NCBI GenBank assembly: GCA_965261535.1
Contig: OZ253469.1
Location: 4,464,001-4,528,000 of the forward strand
Length of the DNA: 64,000 nucleotides
Direction: 5' to 3'
DNA from: VXNE01 sp965261535
Lineage (GTDB): Bacteria; Pseudomonadota; Gammaproteobacteria; Pseudomonadales; Azotimanducaceae
In this document: one piece after another, positions 8,384-17,528 of the stretch
Layout of the letters: each line of letters starts with the position of its first letter
Numbering within the stretch: position 1 is the first letter of the stretch
The notes under the pieces: generated by a model
Database searches by the model: none
Seen by the model: only the letters and a program-made list of their open reading frames with translations
What the model was told of the DNA's origin: nothing
Position numbers and translations under genes: made by a program

Positions 8384-10618
8384 CTATTTCTCGCCAACCG
8401 ACCTGGATTGTTCGGCGCGCTGGGTCTGGGCTTCCCGCGCCGCCAGGATGGCCGCCAACCGCCAATCCCGCCATCGACTTCGCGTGAGTTCGGCGCGTAT
8501 CGTCACGGTAATTTCCATCGTTGCGCTGGACCCGTCGTTATCCGTGGCCGATACCGTGATCGTCGCGGTGCCCTCGGTGTTCCCGACGGACGTGATCGTT
8601 GCCGTGCCGCCCATCACTGTCACCGTCGCCACGGCGGGGTCACTTGATGTCGCGACGTAGGTGAGCGAGACGCTGTCGATATCGGAAAAGTAACGCGCCA
8701 GATTCAGTGTCGCGGTGTCGCCGTCCACGCCGACCTCCTGGGCCGCGATCTGCTCGACGACCATCGGCTCGGTTTGGAATAGGGGAAGCGGGTCTCCGAC
8801 GGCCCCGACCAGCCCTCGGTAGCACAACTCGCTCCCGCACCTGCGAGCGGGAAGACTCGGTGGCTCCAGGGTTGCCCACACGGGTTCTTCGCCCGTTCGA
8901 GTGATGACGGCGGTCTGTCGGCTGGTGGAGGATCCCGTCGATATCAGCAGCGTTGAACTGTCTGCGACACCGCCGGTGACGGACAGCTCCAAAGTCATGC
9001 CGAAGGGCGCGCCCGTCGCGATCTCGGCGGCGACGCGGGCGAGGCGAACCGCCTGCGATACCGGAACATCCCGCGCCACCAGGTCCACCGTGAGAGGAAA
9101 CGGCGCGCCAGGATTGTCGTGCACCCACACCCATCGCATTCGGGTCAGTCCGGCGAACAGGCCGTCCGGGAGCGCGGTGATCTGGTTACCTTGGAAACGC
9201 AGCGTTCGGAGTAGGGGTAGGCCATCGAAGATACCCTCGGGAAGCCTCGCAATCCGGTTGCTGGCGAAGTCCAGGACCTGAACGCTCGATAGCCCGTCGA
9301 ACGCACCTTCGGGCAACGCGGCCAGATGATTGTCGTTGAAGTAGAGCCTCGCCAGGCTCGTCAGGTCGTTGAAGGCGTGATCAGGGATCGCGGCGACGGC
9401 GTTTGCGTGCAGATCCAGTTCCACGAGATTGGACAAGCCGTCGAACGGTCGGTCGGGCAGCGCCGTCAGTTGATTGTCGTAGAAATGCAGTTCCACGAGG
9501 CTCGCCAGGTCGTTGAACGCGCCGTCCGGCAACGTCGTCAGACGGTTGTCGTAGAAATGCAGTTCCTCGAGAACAGATAGCCCGTCGAATACGCCGTCGG
9601 GGAGCACGGTCAACGGGTTGGCATGGAAGTCCAGTTCCGTAAGGCTCGCGAGGCCGGCGAATACGCCCGCGGGCAGCGCGGTCAGCCGGTTGCTCTGAAG
9701 ATGCAGAGTGCTCAGATCGATCAAGCCCGCGAATACGCCGTTGGGCAAACCGGTCAACCGGTTGCCTTCAAGGAGCAAGGTTTGCACATGGACGGTGTCT
9801 TCGAACGCGCTGTCGGGCAGGGCGGCGAGCCGGTTCCCGTAGATTCTCAGGTGCCGAAGGCTGGATAGTCCACGGAACGGGTTTTCGGGCAGTCCCGTCA
9901 GTTGATTGTTCTGAAAGCTCAAAATCTGCAGGTTGGCGAGGCCGTCGAAACTCCCCTCGGGCAGCGCTGTGAGGCGGTTGTCGAAGAAATACAGCCCCCG
10001 GAGCCGGGACAAGCCATCGAACAGGCCGTCGGGCAGGGACGTCAACTGGTTGCCGGAAAAGTAGAGCCACTGCAGGTTGGCCAACCCGTCGAAACTGTCG
10101 CTGCGTAGCCGGGTGAGTAGATTGCCGCCGAAAAAAAGTCGTTCCAGCGCGGGCAGGCCATCGAACAGTCCCTCGTCCAGTTCGGTGAGCCTGTTATTGC
10201 CCATGAGCATCGATCTGAGATTCGTCAGACCGTCGAATGTGCCCGCCGGCAGCGAAGCCAATTCGTTGTTGTTGATCCACAACTGCTGCAGGCTCGCGAG
10301 GCCGTCGAACAGGCCGTCCGGCAGCGACGTCAACTGGTTTCCCGGGAAGTTCAACTCCCGCAGATTCGTCAAGCCGGCGAAATCCCCCGCCTTTAGCGCG
10401 ACGATGTCGCTGTTCGCGAGTTCCAGGATCTTGATCGAGCCCAGGTCCTCGTCAGATATGCCTTCGCAATCCGAGTCGGGGAACTGTTCGAGAATCTTGT
10501 CGCGGACCTCGGGCGTGCGATCGCAGATGCCTGTAGCGGCCGACGCATGGGTTGTCAGGACCAGGAAACTGAGGATCGAAACCGCAATCCCCGGTCGGGC
10601 GAGGTTCCGAACATTCAT
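8384..10618 (-). CDS. Secreted leucine-rich-repeat protein with a C-terminal Ig/cadherin-like domain
   Basis: This 744-residue protein begins with a clear signal peptide (GIAVSILSFLVLTTHASAA). About 18 LRR units of 24 residues follow at roughly residues 65-505, with the pattern LxxLxFxxNQLTxLPDGLFDGL. A beta-rich region near residues 640-710 (ATVTVMGGTATITSVGNTEG) resembles bacterial Ig or cadherin-like modules, and the tail is charged. LRR proteins of this type bind other proteins outside the cell; a ligand cannot be named. The start codon overlaps the stop of the upstream membrane-protein gene by four bases (ATGA), so the two are probably an operon. The many repeats make recombination likely, but the frame is intact. 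Confidence 0.85.
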   Translation of the reverse strand: MNVRNLARPGIAVSILSFLVLTTHASAATGICDRTPEVRDKILEQFPDSDCEGISDEDLGSIKILELANSDIVALKAGDFAGLTNLRELNFPGNQLTSLPDGLFDGLASLQQLWINNNELASLPAGTFDGLTNLRSMLMGNNRLTELDEGLFDGLPALERLFFGGNLLTRLRSDSFDGLANLQWLYFSGNQLTSLPDGLFDGLSRLRGLYFFDNRLTALPEGSFDGLANLQILSFQNNQLTGLPENPFRGLSSLRHLRIYGNRLAALPDSAFEDTVHVQTLLLEGNRLTGLPNGVFAGLIDLSTLHLQSNRLTALPAGVFAGLASLTELDFHANPLTVLPDGVFDGLSVLEELHFYDNRLTTLPDGAFNDLASLVELHFYDNQLTALPDRPFDGLSNLVELDLHANAVAAIPDHAFNDLTSLARLYFNDNHLAALPEGAFDGLSSVQVLDFASNRIARLPEGIFDGLPLLRTLRFQGNQITALPDGLFAGLTRMRWVWVHDNPGAPFPLTVDLVARDVPVSQAVRLARVAAEIATGAPFGMTLELSVTGGVADSSTLLISTGSSTSRQTAVITRTGEEPVWATLEPPSLPARRCGSELCYRGLVGAVGDPLPLFQTEPMVVEQIAAQEVGVDGDTATLNLARYFSDIDSVSLTYVATSSDPAVATVTVMGGTATITSVGNTEGTATITVSATDNDGSSATMEITVTIRAELTRSRWRDWRLAAILAAREAQTQRAEQSRSVGEK

Positions 10619-11119
10619 CCCTTGGACCCGTTAACCCGAGTCAGGGCGCAAATGATCGCAAAAAGCGACGTGAACAAATCTCGGAAAGTTCCCGAAAGCA
10701 TTGACGAAACCAAGAGACTTTCTTGCAACTGCAAGACTACGTACAGGATCCACGCAGGCAGGCTAATGACTATGGCGTATACCACGATACCGATGGGGCC
10801 GAGCAAGGCCCGCGACCAGGGAAAGAACCACCGTCGTAAGCGCGAGAATTCCGCACACCGCTCCCGCCGTGCCCGGATAACCCAGTCCATGTATCGCCGA
10901 CCAGGCGAATGCCAGCGGTAGTCCGCAGGGCGCAATGACCACGAGCGACAGCCACGCCTGGGGTTCCAATGGCAAACCGAAGCCCCGCACCACGGCGGTG
11001 GCCGCGATGCCTATGGGCAGCCACAACGGTGCGACCAGCCAGAATCCGCGTCGAGGAATCTTGCTTTTCCGACGCTTCGGCGCCGCGTTCGCGATTTCAT
11101 TCATGGCCGACCCAATCAT
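10615..11119 (-). pseudogene. Small integral membrane protein with a mid-gene frameshift
   Basis: Two hydrophobic reading frames join near 10805. The first covers about residues 1-103 (three membrane segments, including WLVAPLWLPIGIAATAVV). The second continues with GPIGIVVYAIVISLPAWILY and ends ALTRVNGSKG. A one-base change restores a protein of about 165 residues with four or five membrane spans and a basic N-terminus (PKRRKSKIPRRG). I do not recognise the family. The stop overlaps the LRR gene start (ATGA), which suggests the intact form was co-expressed with the secreted LRR protein. A sequencing error at the junction cannot be excluded. Confidence 0.6.
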
Positions 11120-11328
11120 CCAGATGTTGGAGTTTTAGAACGTCCCCATCGAGGATAGTTTTCCGAAGTGTCGTGCCCTGCCATAGCAGTCCCGGATGCG
11201 GGGAGAATACTACTCCGGTCCGCGTGCACGGCGTCGATCAGGACCGGGATTTCAGGGCGACTGGCGCGCGGGCCATCGCGTCCAGCCAAAGTGGTCATCT
11301 TCACGGGCGCGGTCCTGGTGGCCCGCCG

Positions 11329-12252
11329 TCAGGAGGCCGGTCTCCATCCAACACCCGGCCTCCACTGCCTGGGCATTCGACAGCCATCGATTGCCGCATG
11401 TGCTACAGGCATGGTGAAGGCACCTACCTCGCGAACCACGGTGGACAAATCCGGCTCATCAATCAGAAGCGGCTCGCGGGCGAGAAATGATCGCCATTGC
11501 TGCATTTTTTGGGGATCCTCCGAGAAAGCACTCGTCAACGACGGAGGGCGTTCACTTGGAATCTTTGTGGCACGTCTCTCAAACGTGGCATGTATCGCAG
11601 CGACAAGCACTGCTCCTTCAAAGACGAAGAGTCGCGACATTGCGAGAAGATCGTAGAAATCCTTCATCCGACTGTTCGCGAGATCCAGCGCTACAATCGC
11701 CTCGAATTTCTCGGCAACGACGCTTTCACGTGGATAGGCATTGAGCTTGGGGGCGGGCTGATCCAGCAGAACCGGATACTCCAGCTCCAATGGGCCGGGA
11801 GTCACTGCGTCCCCAAAACCGATGTCGATCTGGACCGGTATAACGGCCGCCGCCAGACGCGCCGACGTACGCAACCGAACTCCTCCATATGCCCGATGGT
11901 CGCGAATCGATTCCGCCACAAGGCGCTCCCCATTGAAGATCAATCCATCGTCCTCGACCGGTTGAACGCAAATCTCGCGGAACATCATCATAAGACGCTC
12001 AGCTTCTCGCTCACCGAAGGCAAGAAGGCCCAGGTCTCGTGTCGTTCGAAAAGGATCTTCGAGCCAAGCCGCATAGAGCATGGCGCCCTTGAGGACGAAG
12101 CTTTGACTGTGAGGCGACACGCTCAGCCGGAAGAGAAGCCTTTCCAGTGCATATCGCGTTAGCACACGTTGGAAATTCGCGCGGTTCTCCCTAGCGATAT
12201 TCTGGAGCCGAGCACGCACTGACGCCCCAATATTCCTCACTTCACGCGCCAT
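11329..12252 (-). CDS. AbiEii-type nucleotidyltransferase toxin, with an altered catalytic motif
   Basis: This 307-residue protein lies directly downstream of its AbiEi-type partner, with an 11-base overlap. N-terminal HTH-like helices precede the nucleotidyltransferase core: FVLKGAMLYAAW near residue 50, then the TTRDLGLLAFG motif near residue 70, and later AEKFEAIVALDLANSRMKDFYDL, where the family has its second conserved block. In active members of this group the motif is normally DLDLL. Here the second Asp is Gly (GGC, one transition away from GAC), which should weaken or abolish metal binding. The ATG at 12252 is preferred over an upstream in-frame start that lies entirely inside the AbiEi gene. 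Confidence 0.85.
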   Translation of the reverse strand: MAREVRNIGASVRARLQNIARENRANFQRVLTRYALERLLFRLSVSPHSQSFVLKGAMLYAAWLEDPFRTTRDLGLLAFGEREAERLMMMFREICVQPVEDDGLIFNGERLVAESIRDHRAYGGVRLRTSARLAAAVIPVQIDIGFGDAVTPGPLELEYPVLLDQPAPKLNAYPRESVVAEKFEAIVALDLANSRMKDFYDLLAMSRLFVFEGAVLVAAIHATFERRATKIPSERPPSLTSAFSEDPQKMQQWRSFLAREPLLIDEPDLSTVVREVGAFTMPVAHAAIDGCRMPRQWRPGVGWRPAS

Positions 12253-12859
12253 CGGCGACCACCGCTTCGAGATAGGGCCGTAGAACCGACCAGATCTGGG
12301 TTTCACGGGCGTATTGAACGATCTCCGCCGGTCTGGCCTTGTCGGATTTCGTGACACTGTGAAGACCCTCGAGCGCCACATCGAGACCGACGTGCCTTCT
12401 GAATCGAAAGCAATCGACCACTGTCTTGGCCGGGTTGAAGATCGGGACCGACACGCCGTCGATGGAGTGGATTTCCACGCCAAGCGAAAGCGCCTGCTTT
12501 CCGAACCTCACAACTCGGGTTGGGGGGTAATCGATCTTGGGCGCCCGTGCCTTTGTCCCTATGGCAAGCCAGACTCGACTCGGCATTTGCAGCGTGAGCT
12601 CGTGGAACTGCAGGGCGGAGATAAGGCAAATGACCCCTTTTGGCGCAACCTTCGCGACTTCAGCTAGTTCATGTGGCGCCGTGATTTCGGCATCGCTAAG
12701 CTGGTAGAGTCCACGCGTGACGCGCGTCAGGGTTCCTTTCTGAACCAGCCGCGCGAGAGTTTGCGGGTGCACCCCCGAGGCGCCCAGTTCGACGCGACGC
12801 ATAGCGCCGCGTTCCTTGAGAAGCTCGACAGCCAGATCTCTCTGCGACACAGCAGCCAT
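12242..12859 (-). CDS. AbiEi-type antitoxin/transcriptional regulator
   Basis: This 205-residue protein has an N-terminal winged-helix region (LAVELLKERGAMRRVELGAS, then LVQKGTLTRVTRGLYQLSD) and the AbiEi C-terminal domain (VICLISALQFHELTLQMP, then NPAKTVVDCFRFRRHVGLD). In type IV AbiE systems this protein represses its own operon and neutralises AbiEii indirectly. The gene order, 11-base overlap and lengths fit a complete two-gene system. Because the toxin partner carries a Gly in its catalytic motif, the antitoxin may be maintained as a regulator only. Confidence 0.9.
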   Translation of the reverse strand: MAAVSQRDLAVELLKERGAMRRVELGASGVHPQTLARLVQKGTLTRVTRGLYQLSDAEITAPHELAEVAKVAPKGVICLISALQFHELTLQMPSRVWLAIGTKARAPKIDYPPTRVVRFGKQALSLGVEIHSIDGVSVPIFNPAKTVVDCFRFRRHVGLDVALEGLHSVTKSDKARPAEIVQYARETQIWSVLRPYLEAVVADGA

Positions 12860-12997
12860 GTGACTAAACGTCGGTCGTTAGGTTTCCTATTCCGACATTT
12901 TGTCACAGCTAAACCCGGCACGAAAGTAAAGGAAGGGGCCTCGTGAGCCCTTTGGCGCGGCCCTACCGGAATCCTTAGGCAGTATTTGGGCCGAGAA

Positions 12998-13305
12998 TTA
13001 CCGGATGCCGTCGGGGGCGAGCTTCTCGAACTCGTCCTCGATCATATTGAGGACGAGGCGGTTTTCGTCACCGAGGTCGGAAAGGCCGCCGAATCCCGCC
13101 ATCCACGGCGGTTCCGGAGACGTACCGGAGACGTACCGGAGATAGTGTCGCGCGGATGTGCACCATCACGGGCCGCGACGGCACGCCTGCGGAGCTGCTG
13201 CGCGACAGCGTTCGTGAAGAACCGCCTCAGGGTGATGCCGCGGGCGGCGGCGAAAGCCTTGACGCGCCGGAAGGTGATATCAGGTAGTTCGATGAGGGCC
13301 TTCAT
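12998..13305 (-). pseudogene. MazE/VapB-like orphan antitoxin, frameshifted by an 11-bp tandem duplication
   Basis: The protein starts MKALIELPDITFRRVKAFAA, nearly the same as the intact paralogue at 47328-47612 (KTKIELPDITFRRAKAFAA). It continues through ITLRRFFTNAVAQQLRRR, a ribbon-helix-helix-like DNA-binding part. After a perfect 11-bp tandem duplication (13114-13135) the frame is wrong. With one copy removed, it continues as EPPWMAGFGGLSDLGDENR and ends LAPDGIR, matching the paralogue's tail. Such antitoxins usually accompany PIN-domain toxins, but no toxin gene is adjacent here. Confidence 0.8.
13114..13135. repeat. Perfect 11-bp tandem duplication, with a partial third copy
   Basis: CCGGAGACGTA occurs at 13114-13124 and 13125-13135, followed by CCGGAGA of a third unit. 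It breaks the antitoxin gene on the minus strand. It has the same unit length as the duplications at 7822 and 17385 but an unrelated sequence. Confidence 0.95.
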
Positions 13306-13368
13306 GGGAAGTATGTCTTTGTGGTATCCGAACGATCCAGCGACGGCGACAACACCACCGCGACGGTG

Positions 13369-13649
13369 TCAGAGGCCTAACTCGGCGTGCGATCCGATAC
13401 GGACCAATCGAAGCGTCTCGGCACGGGCTTCTGGTAGATGAGTACCAAATCCGGCCTGATGTGGCAGTCGCGGAAATCCGTCCAGGGTTCGCTGAGTGCG
13501 TGGTCGTAGTGTCGGGGTTCCAATGGGAAATCCGTCGCGAGGGCGTGAACGACTGCCGCCAGACGTTCGTCGAGGTCCCCGCGGTGGTGGCCTCGGGTTT
13601 CCCGCCAATAGTCGCGTTTGAACCGACTAGTCCGCTCAATCGTCCGCAT
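13369..13649 (-). pseudogene. yafQ: YafQ-type mRNA interferase toxin, frameshifted near its C-terminus
   Basis: The toxin starts MRTIERTSRFKRDYWRE at 13649, overlapping the antitoxin gene by 14 bases, and shows the YafQ pattern FPLEPRHYDHALSEPW and DFRDCHIRPDLVLIYQKP. One base is missing near 13424. The correct continuation (AETLRLVRIGSHAELGL) lies in another frame and ends at 13369. The lost tail contains the GSHxEL histidine required for ribosome-dependent mRNA cleavage in YafQ, so the encoded product should be inactive unless the frameshift is a sequencing error. Confidence 0.8.
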
Positions 13650-13896
13650 GTAGGTCGTCGAACAGGCTCTCGACGTCGCTGAACCTCTCAAGGTTGCCGG
13701 CTCGCGCCTCTTTCATCGCAGCAACGGTCGCAGCATTGGGAACGAGGGGGGCGAACGGCAGCGCTTTCTCCCGCGCGACCCGGGTGAGCAGCAGGCGGAC
13801 CGCGTCAGAGACGGTGAGTCCCATTGCGGCCAGGACTGCGGCAGCCTCTTCTTTGACGACCTTGTCGACGCGGGCCTGGACGAGTTGGTTAGCCAT
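13636..13896 (-). CDS. dinJ: RelB/DinJ-family antitoxin
   Basis: This 86-residue antitoxin begins MANQLVQARVDKVVKEEAAA and continues with GLTVSDAVRLLLTRVAREKALPF, the ribbon-helix-helix dimerisation and DNA-binding part of RelB/DinJ proteins. The acidic C-terminal half (ERFSDVESLFDDLHADD) would wrap the toxin. It directly precedes and overlaps the YafQ-type toxin. The frame stays open further upstream, but that sequence does not look coding, and the ATG at 13896 gives a normal length. Confidence 0.9.
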   Translation of the reverse strand: MANQLVQARVDKVVKEEAAAVLAAMGLTVSDAVRLLLTRVAREKALPFAPLVPNAATVAAMKEARAGNLERFSDVESLFDDLHADD

Positions 13897-14459
13897 ACGG
13901 GTCAACCTACCAAATCGAACATCTGCATGACATTGTCGTTCGGCATGGTTGCGTGTCCAAGCCTCGGGCGAGGACAAGGGCTGAAACGTGCGGCGACAAG
14001 AAGAAGATGTCGTCCCGACCCTATGGTTCAGACACTGCGGCTCGCTATGAGCCGGAACTTCGCAATGAGTATCCAGTAGGGGCAAGACGGTTCGGCAGAG
14101 AGATTTGCTATTGTGCGGACTTGGGCGTCCGACGTGCCCCGGCGCGGAACAAGGGCGATAGTCACTCCCGTGAGATGCGATTGACGAACCGAAACCGTAC
14201 TCACCGGGTGCCTGTCGCCCATGGGCTACGCGCCGGGCGAACTCGCATCCGGGCAAGAGCAGACCTGTGAGCCGTTCAACGCGCGGACACTCGGTGCCGG
14301 CATCGAAAGGATCTGGCGAATGTAGTCGTCCGGGAAAGTAGGAGGTTTCCGGGGATGTTCTTGGCCATACCGCAGGCGGCGCTTGTCAAGGCGGTTTTCT
14401 GCGCCACGCAAACGGCAGGACGACGCCGAGATATCGCTCGAAGCTGGGAGGGCGAACCA
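13897..14459. other. No gene recognised
   Basis: About 560 bases between dinJ and the small membrane-protein gene. Short open frames exist on both strands, but none has a recognisable motif, start context or conserved neighbour. The dinJ promoter and operator are expected at the left end. I see no RNA gene. Confidence 0.5.
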
Positions 14460-14803
14460 GTGACAAATGAAGGCGATGCACGGCGGCGACCGGTTGCCGC
14501 AACGTTGTCGTCGATCGCGCTGGCGCTCGCCATGGCGACCTTCTTTCCAGCCATGGTGTTCTTCACCGGCGCGGTATTCGTCTGTTTGTCACGCCCGTGG
14601 TGGCGTTGTTGCTCGTCTGGGCAACGCCACAGCTCTCTGCCGCCACGCTGTACTGGTCGGCCGCGACCATTGCGGGCAGCCCCATGTTCTGGAATCTCTC
14701 GTTTTCCCTGCTGATGGGCATTGGCGCATTTGGTGTCGTCCTCCTCGTGTTGCTGCTGCTGCTGCATTACCTGACGGTTCGGCGGGCGCCGGCCAATCTG
14801 TAA
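14460..14803 (+). pseudogene. Small membrane protein, frameshifted, upstream of the sulfurtransferase
   Basis: A GTG start at 14460 opens a frame with one membrane segment (LSSIALALAMATFFPAMVFF). The sequence continues in another frame after about 14589 with VVALLLVWATPQLSA and a second long hydrophobic stretch (FGVVLLVLLLLLHYL), ending APANL. A one-base change joins the two parts into a protein of about 114 residues with two or three spans. The stop overlaps the next gene's ATG (TAATG), so it was probably co-expressed with the sulfurtransferase. Family unknown. Confidence 0.55.
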
Positions 14804-15612
14804 TGTTCACGACTCTGATCGACGGCTCGACACTCGTGTCCCGGGTAGGGGAGTCGGGCTGGCTCGCCGTGGACTGCCGAGCTTCGCTTGGCGATCCCGA
14901 CTACGGTCGCGACGCCTTCCGCGAATGCCATATCCCGGGTGCGCGCCGCGCGGATCTCGACTGCGATCTGGCTGCGGCGCCCGGGAAGCGCGGCCGCCAT
15001 CCGCTGCCCGACCGCGAGGTGCTGGCAGGGCGATTCGCGGCCTGGGGTATCCGCCACGGCGATCAACTGGTCGCTTACGACGACGCCGGAGGCCTGTTCG
15101 CGTGCCGTTTCTGGTGGCTGGCGCGCTGGCTCGGTGTTGAGTCGTGCGCCGTTCTGGACGGCGGTCTTGCCGCGTACGTGGAAGCGGGAGGAGATCTGAC
15201 CCGCGAGGTGCCAGCAGTCGAGCCCTCGCCATTTCGGCCGCGCACGTCTCTGACGCGCGTGGTGGAGGCCGACGACATCATCGCCGACGGACCATCGCTG
15301 ACGTTGATCGATGCCCGAGCACAAGCGCGCTACCTCGGCAAAGAAGAACCCATCGACTGGATCGCCGGCCACATTCCCGGCGCGCTTTCATACCCCTGCG
15401 CCGATAATCTCGACTCACGAGGCCGCTTCCGCCGCAGTGCGGCGCGCTTCGCGGCACTCGCGGGACGCGATGTCGTCAGCTACTGCGGCTCCGGCGTCAC
15501 CGCGACGCACAACATCCTCGCCATGGTCGACGCGGGCCTGCCGGAGCCGGCGCTGTACCCGGGTTCGTGGAGCGAGTGGATCGAGGATCCCGACCGGCCG
15601 CGGGCACCTTGA
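14803..15612 (+). CDS. sseA: Thiosulfate/3-mercaptopyruvate sulfurtransferase (two rhodanese domains)
   Basis: This 269-residue protein has two rhodanese modules. The first, inactive domain contains WLAVDCRASLGDPDYGRDAF and HIPGARRADLD. The second contains the catalytic loop SYCGSGVTATHN with the active cysteine. CGSGVT is typical of 3-mercaptopyruvate sulfurtransferases, and the length fits. It transfers sulfane sulfur to thiols or cyanide in the cytoplasm. The start at 14803 overlaps the stop of the preceding membrane-protein gene and begins exactly at the conserved N-terminus; the open frame upstream is not homologous. Confidence 0.93.
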   Translation: MFTTLIDGSTLVSRVGESGWLAVDCRASLGDPDYGRDAFRECHIPGARRADLDCDLAAAPGKRGRHPLPDREVLAGRFAAWGIRHGDQLVAYDDAGGLFACRFWWLARWLGVESCAVLDGGLAAYVEAGGDLTREVPAVEPSPFRPRTSLTRVVEADDIIADGPSLTLIDARAQARYLGKEEPIDWIAGHIPGALSYPCADNLDSRGRFRRSAARFAALAGRDVVSYCGSGVTATHNILAMVDAGLPEPALYPGSWSEWIEDPDRPRAP

Positions 15613-15690
15613 TTCGCGCTGACTGCCCGAGACTGTCTTCCCTCTATCGACCTTGGGGTAAGCTGTCGCGACACGGTCTGGCGAGGGACG

Positions 15691-16505
15691 ATGGAAATAC
15701 CAAGACGTGTTGAACGCTTGGCCGCAATAGTGGTTCTGCCCATTCTAGTCGTGGCGGCCATTGACAGCGGTGCCGAAATCGCCACGGAGGAGACGTGCGC
15801 CGGCAAACCGGAGGGGACCGAGTGCTGGAAGCCGTTGTCCGACCGGCCGGATTGCCATGTGTGGGACGATTATTTCGTCGCGACCCAGAAGGTGACCTGG
15901 AGTGGCGGATGCGTCAACGGTCAAGCCCAGGGGGAAGGCACGTTGAGGTGGGGCCGTAGCGATGGCGACCGCTATACGCAGACGGGGCGTCTCCATGACG
16001 GCAAGCGGCAGGGCCATTGGGACCTGCGCGAGTCCGACGGGAGTGTGGATGAGGGCCCGTACGTGGATGGCAAGCAGCACGGTCACTGGGTCCTGCGCGA
16101 CGCGGACGCGGATATGTGCGAAGGCCCGTACGTGGATGGCAAGCGGCACGGCCACTGGGTCCTGCGCGACACGGGCGGAGGAGTGGCCGAAGGCCCCTAC
16201 GTGGACGATAGGCAGCACGGCCCTGGGTCGTCCGCTCCGCGAATGGGATGGGGGCCGAAGGCCCGTACGTGGATGGTAAGCAGCACGGCCACTGGGTCCT
16301 GAGGAGTCGCGGAAACTTAGTCGAAGGTCCGTACGTGGATGGCAAGCGGCACGGCCACTGGGTCATGCGCCTGGCGAACGGGACTGTCTCAGAAGGCGCG
16401 CTCGTGGACGAAAAGCGTCACGGCCGCTGGACGAAGCGCTCTCCTGAAGGTTCCGAATCGTGGCGCATCTACGAACGTGGCGAATTGAAGGAGCGTTCGA
16501 ACTAA
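15691..16505 (+). pseudogene. Exported MORN-like repeat protein with a one-base deletion
   Basis: A 270-residue product is expected. An N-terminal hydrophobic segment (LAAIVVLPILVVAAIDSGA) serves as signal, a Cys-containing head follows, and then at least six repeats of about 23 residues with the core EGPYVDGKQHGHWVLRD. This repeat is a MORN/YwqK-like type. At 16222 one A is missing relative to the other repeats (CACGGCCCTGGG instead of CACGGCCACTGGG), so the frame shifts and the last two and a half repeats lie in another frame up to 16505. The DNA repeats are nearly identical, and copy number may vary. Role unknown. Confidence 0.75.
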
Positions 16506-16571
16506 CGCTCCCCAAGCAGAAAGCACTTCGACGAAATTGCCCGCCAGTCGACGAGGCGGGCAGTGACGACG

Positions 16572-17248
16572 CTAATGGCTTGCGAGTTCGGACTTCTCTT
16601 TCTTGGCGGCTTTCCAATCCTTCGCGGCGCCCTTTTTCCAACCCTTGCGCCAAGAACTACCCATGTAGAAGCAGTTGAACCCCCGGCGGACCGATCCATC
16701 ATGGTTCGGTCCGGACCAGTGCACCGTCGTGGATCTGAAGATCACGATGTCACCGGGGCTCATCGCCGCTTCGAAGACATCGGGATGATCGTACAGGTCC
16801 GTCGGCGCGTGGGCCCGCAGGTGTGCGAACTCCGCCTCGCGCTTGTGGGACCCCTTCAGGAAGTGCAGGCAGCCGTTGTGTTCGCGGTTTCGTCCAGGGC
16901 GATCCAGGTCACCGCTCCATCGATGGCGTCGGAGTGCGGATGCACCTCCTGATCGTTGTCGATTTTGGTGAAGAAACTTGCCGTCGTGGGTTCCGGCTTC
17001 TTGCCCAGAAGCGTCTCAACGATGGGAACCTGGGGACCGTCGCGGAGGAGTTCGCCGAAATAGCCGTCCCGTCTCTCCAGGCCTTTCGTGACGTTGCTGA
17101 ACGGTCCTTTGCGGGGAACATCCTTGGTCGCTTCTTCCGCGCGAGCGCGGATTTCCCGGACTTGTTCTGGTGTTGCGAAGTCGCGAATGATGACAAAACC
17201 GTCGCGATCAAATTCGGCCTTGAGTGAGTTTGCGTGCGAAAGGCCCAC
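16572..17248 (-). pseudogene. Phytanoyl-CoA dioxygenase (PhyH)-family protein with a frameshift
   Basis: The N-terminal part (EFDRDGFVIIRDFATPEQVR) and the iron-binding HPHSDAIDG motif are in one frame up to about 16880. The remainder (HNGCLHFLKGSHKREAEFA, then MSPGDIVIFRSTTVHWSG with the distal iron-binding His and an Arg in GSVRRGFNCFYMG) is in another. Insertion of one base restores a protein of about 225 residues with the complete 2-oxoglutarate/Fe(II) facial triad. Substrate cannot be inferred; bacterial members hydroxylate diverse small molecules. The C-terminus is lysine-rich (GWKKGAAKDWKAAKKEK). Confidence 0.8.
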
Positions 17249-17384
17249 CTATGTCCTCCACGATTGAGCGATGGCGAATCATAAGGTTTGCGTTGTCCGA
17301 GCGCCCGGTCCCGCCGGACGATGATCACCCAAAATATCGGGCGGACGGCTATGTCGGGGTGACCTGACAGAACGGTCCACCTTT

Positions 17385-17417
17385 CCAAAGAGTCGCCAAA
17401 GAGTCGCCAAAGAGTCG
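17385..17417. repeat. Three perfect 11-bp tandem copies
   Basis: CCAAAGAGTCG is present three times without mismatch at 17385-17395, 17396-17406 and 17407-17417, in the intergenic region between the PhyH gene and the autotransporter gene. It is the third 11-bp tandem array in this window. Confidence 0.95.
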
Positions 17418-17528
17418 CCTCTCGCGGGAACCCCGAGCGGATTTCATGGTCAGCAGTAGATACAGACCGTCGCTAAAGGATGAACGTCGTGAGAGATCCG
17501 TCGAACAACTTGCAGAGGCAACACAAAG

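Noticed and set aside
9100..10440. DNA-level repeats in 8.4-10.6 kb as a satellite or mobile array
   Set aside because: The repeats are the coding consequence of 24-residue leucine-rich repeats in one intact gene.
16040..16440. CRISPR-like array of near-identical units
   Set aside because: The repeats are in coding phase (about 69 bp, MORN-like 23-residue units) and there are no unique spacers of constant length. No CRISPR array or cas gene was seen in the window.
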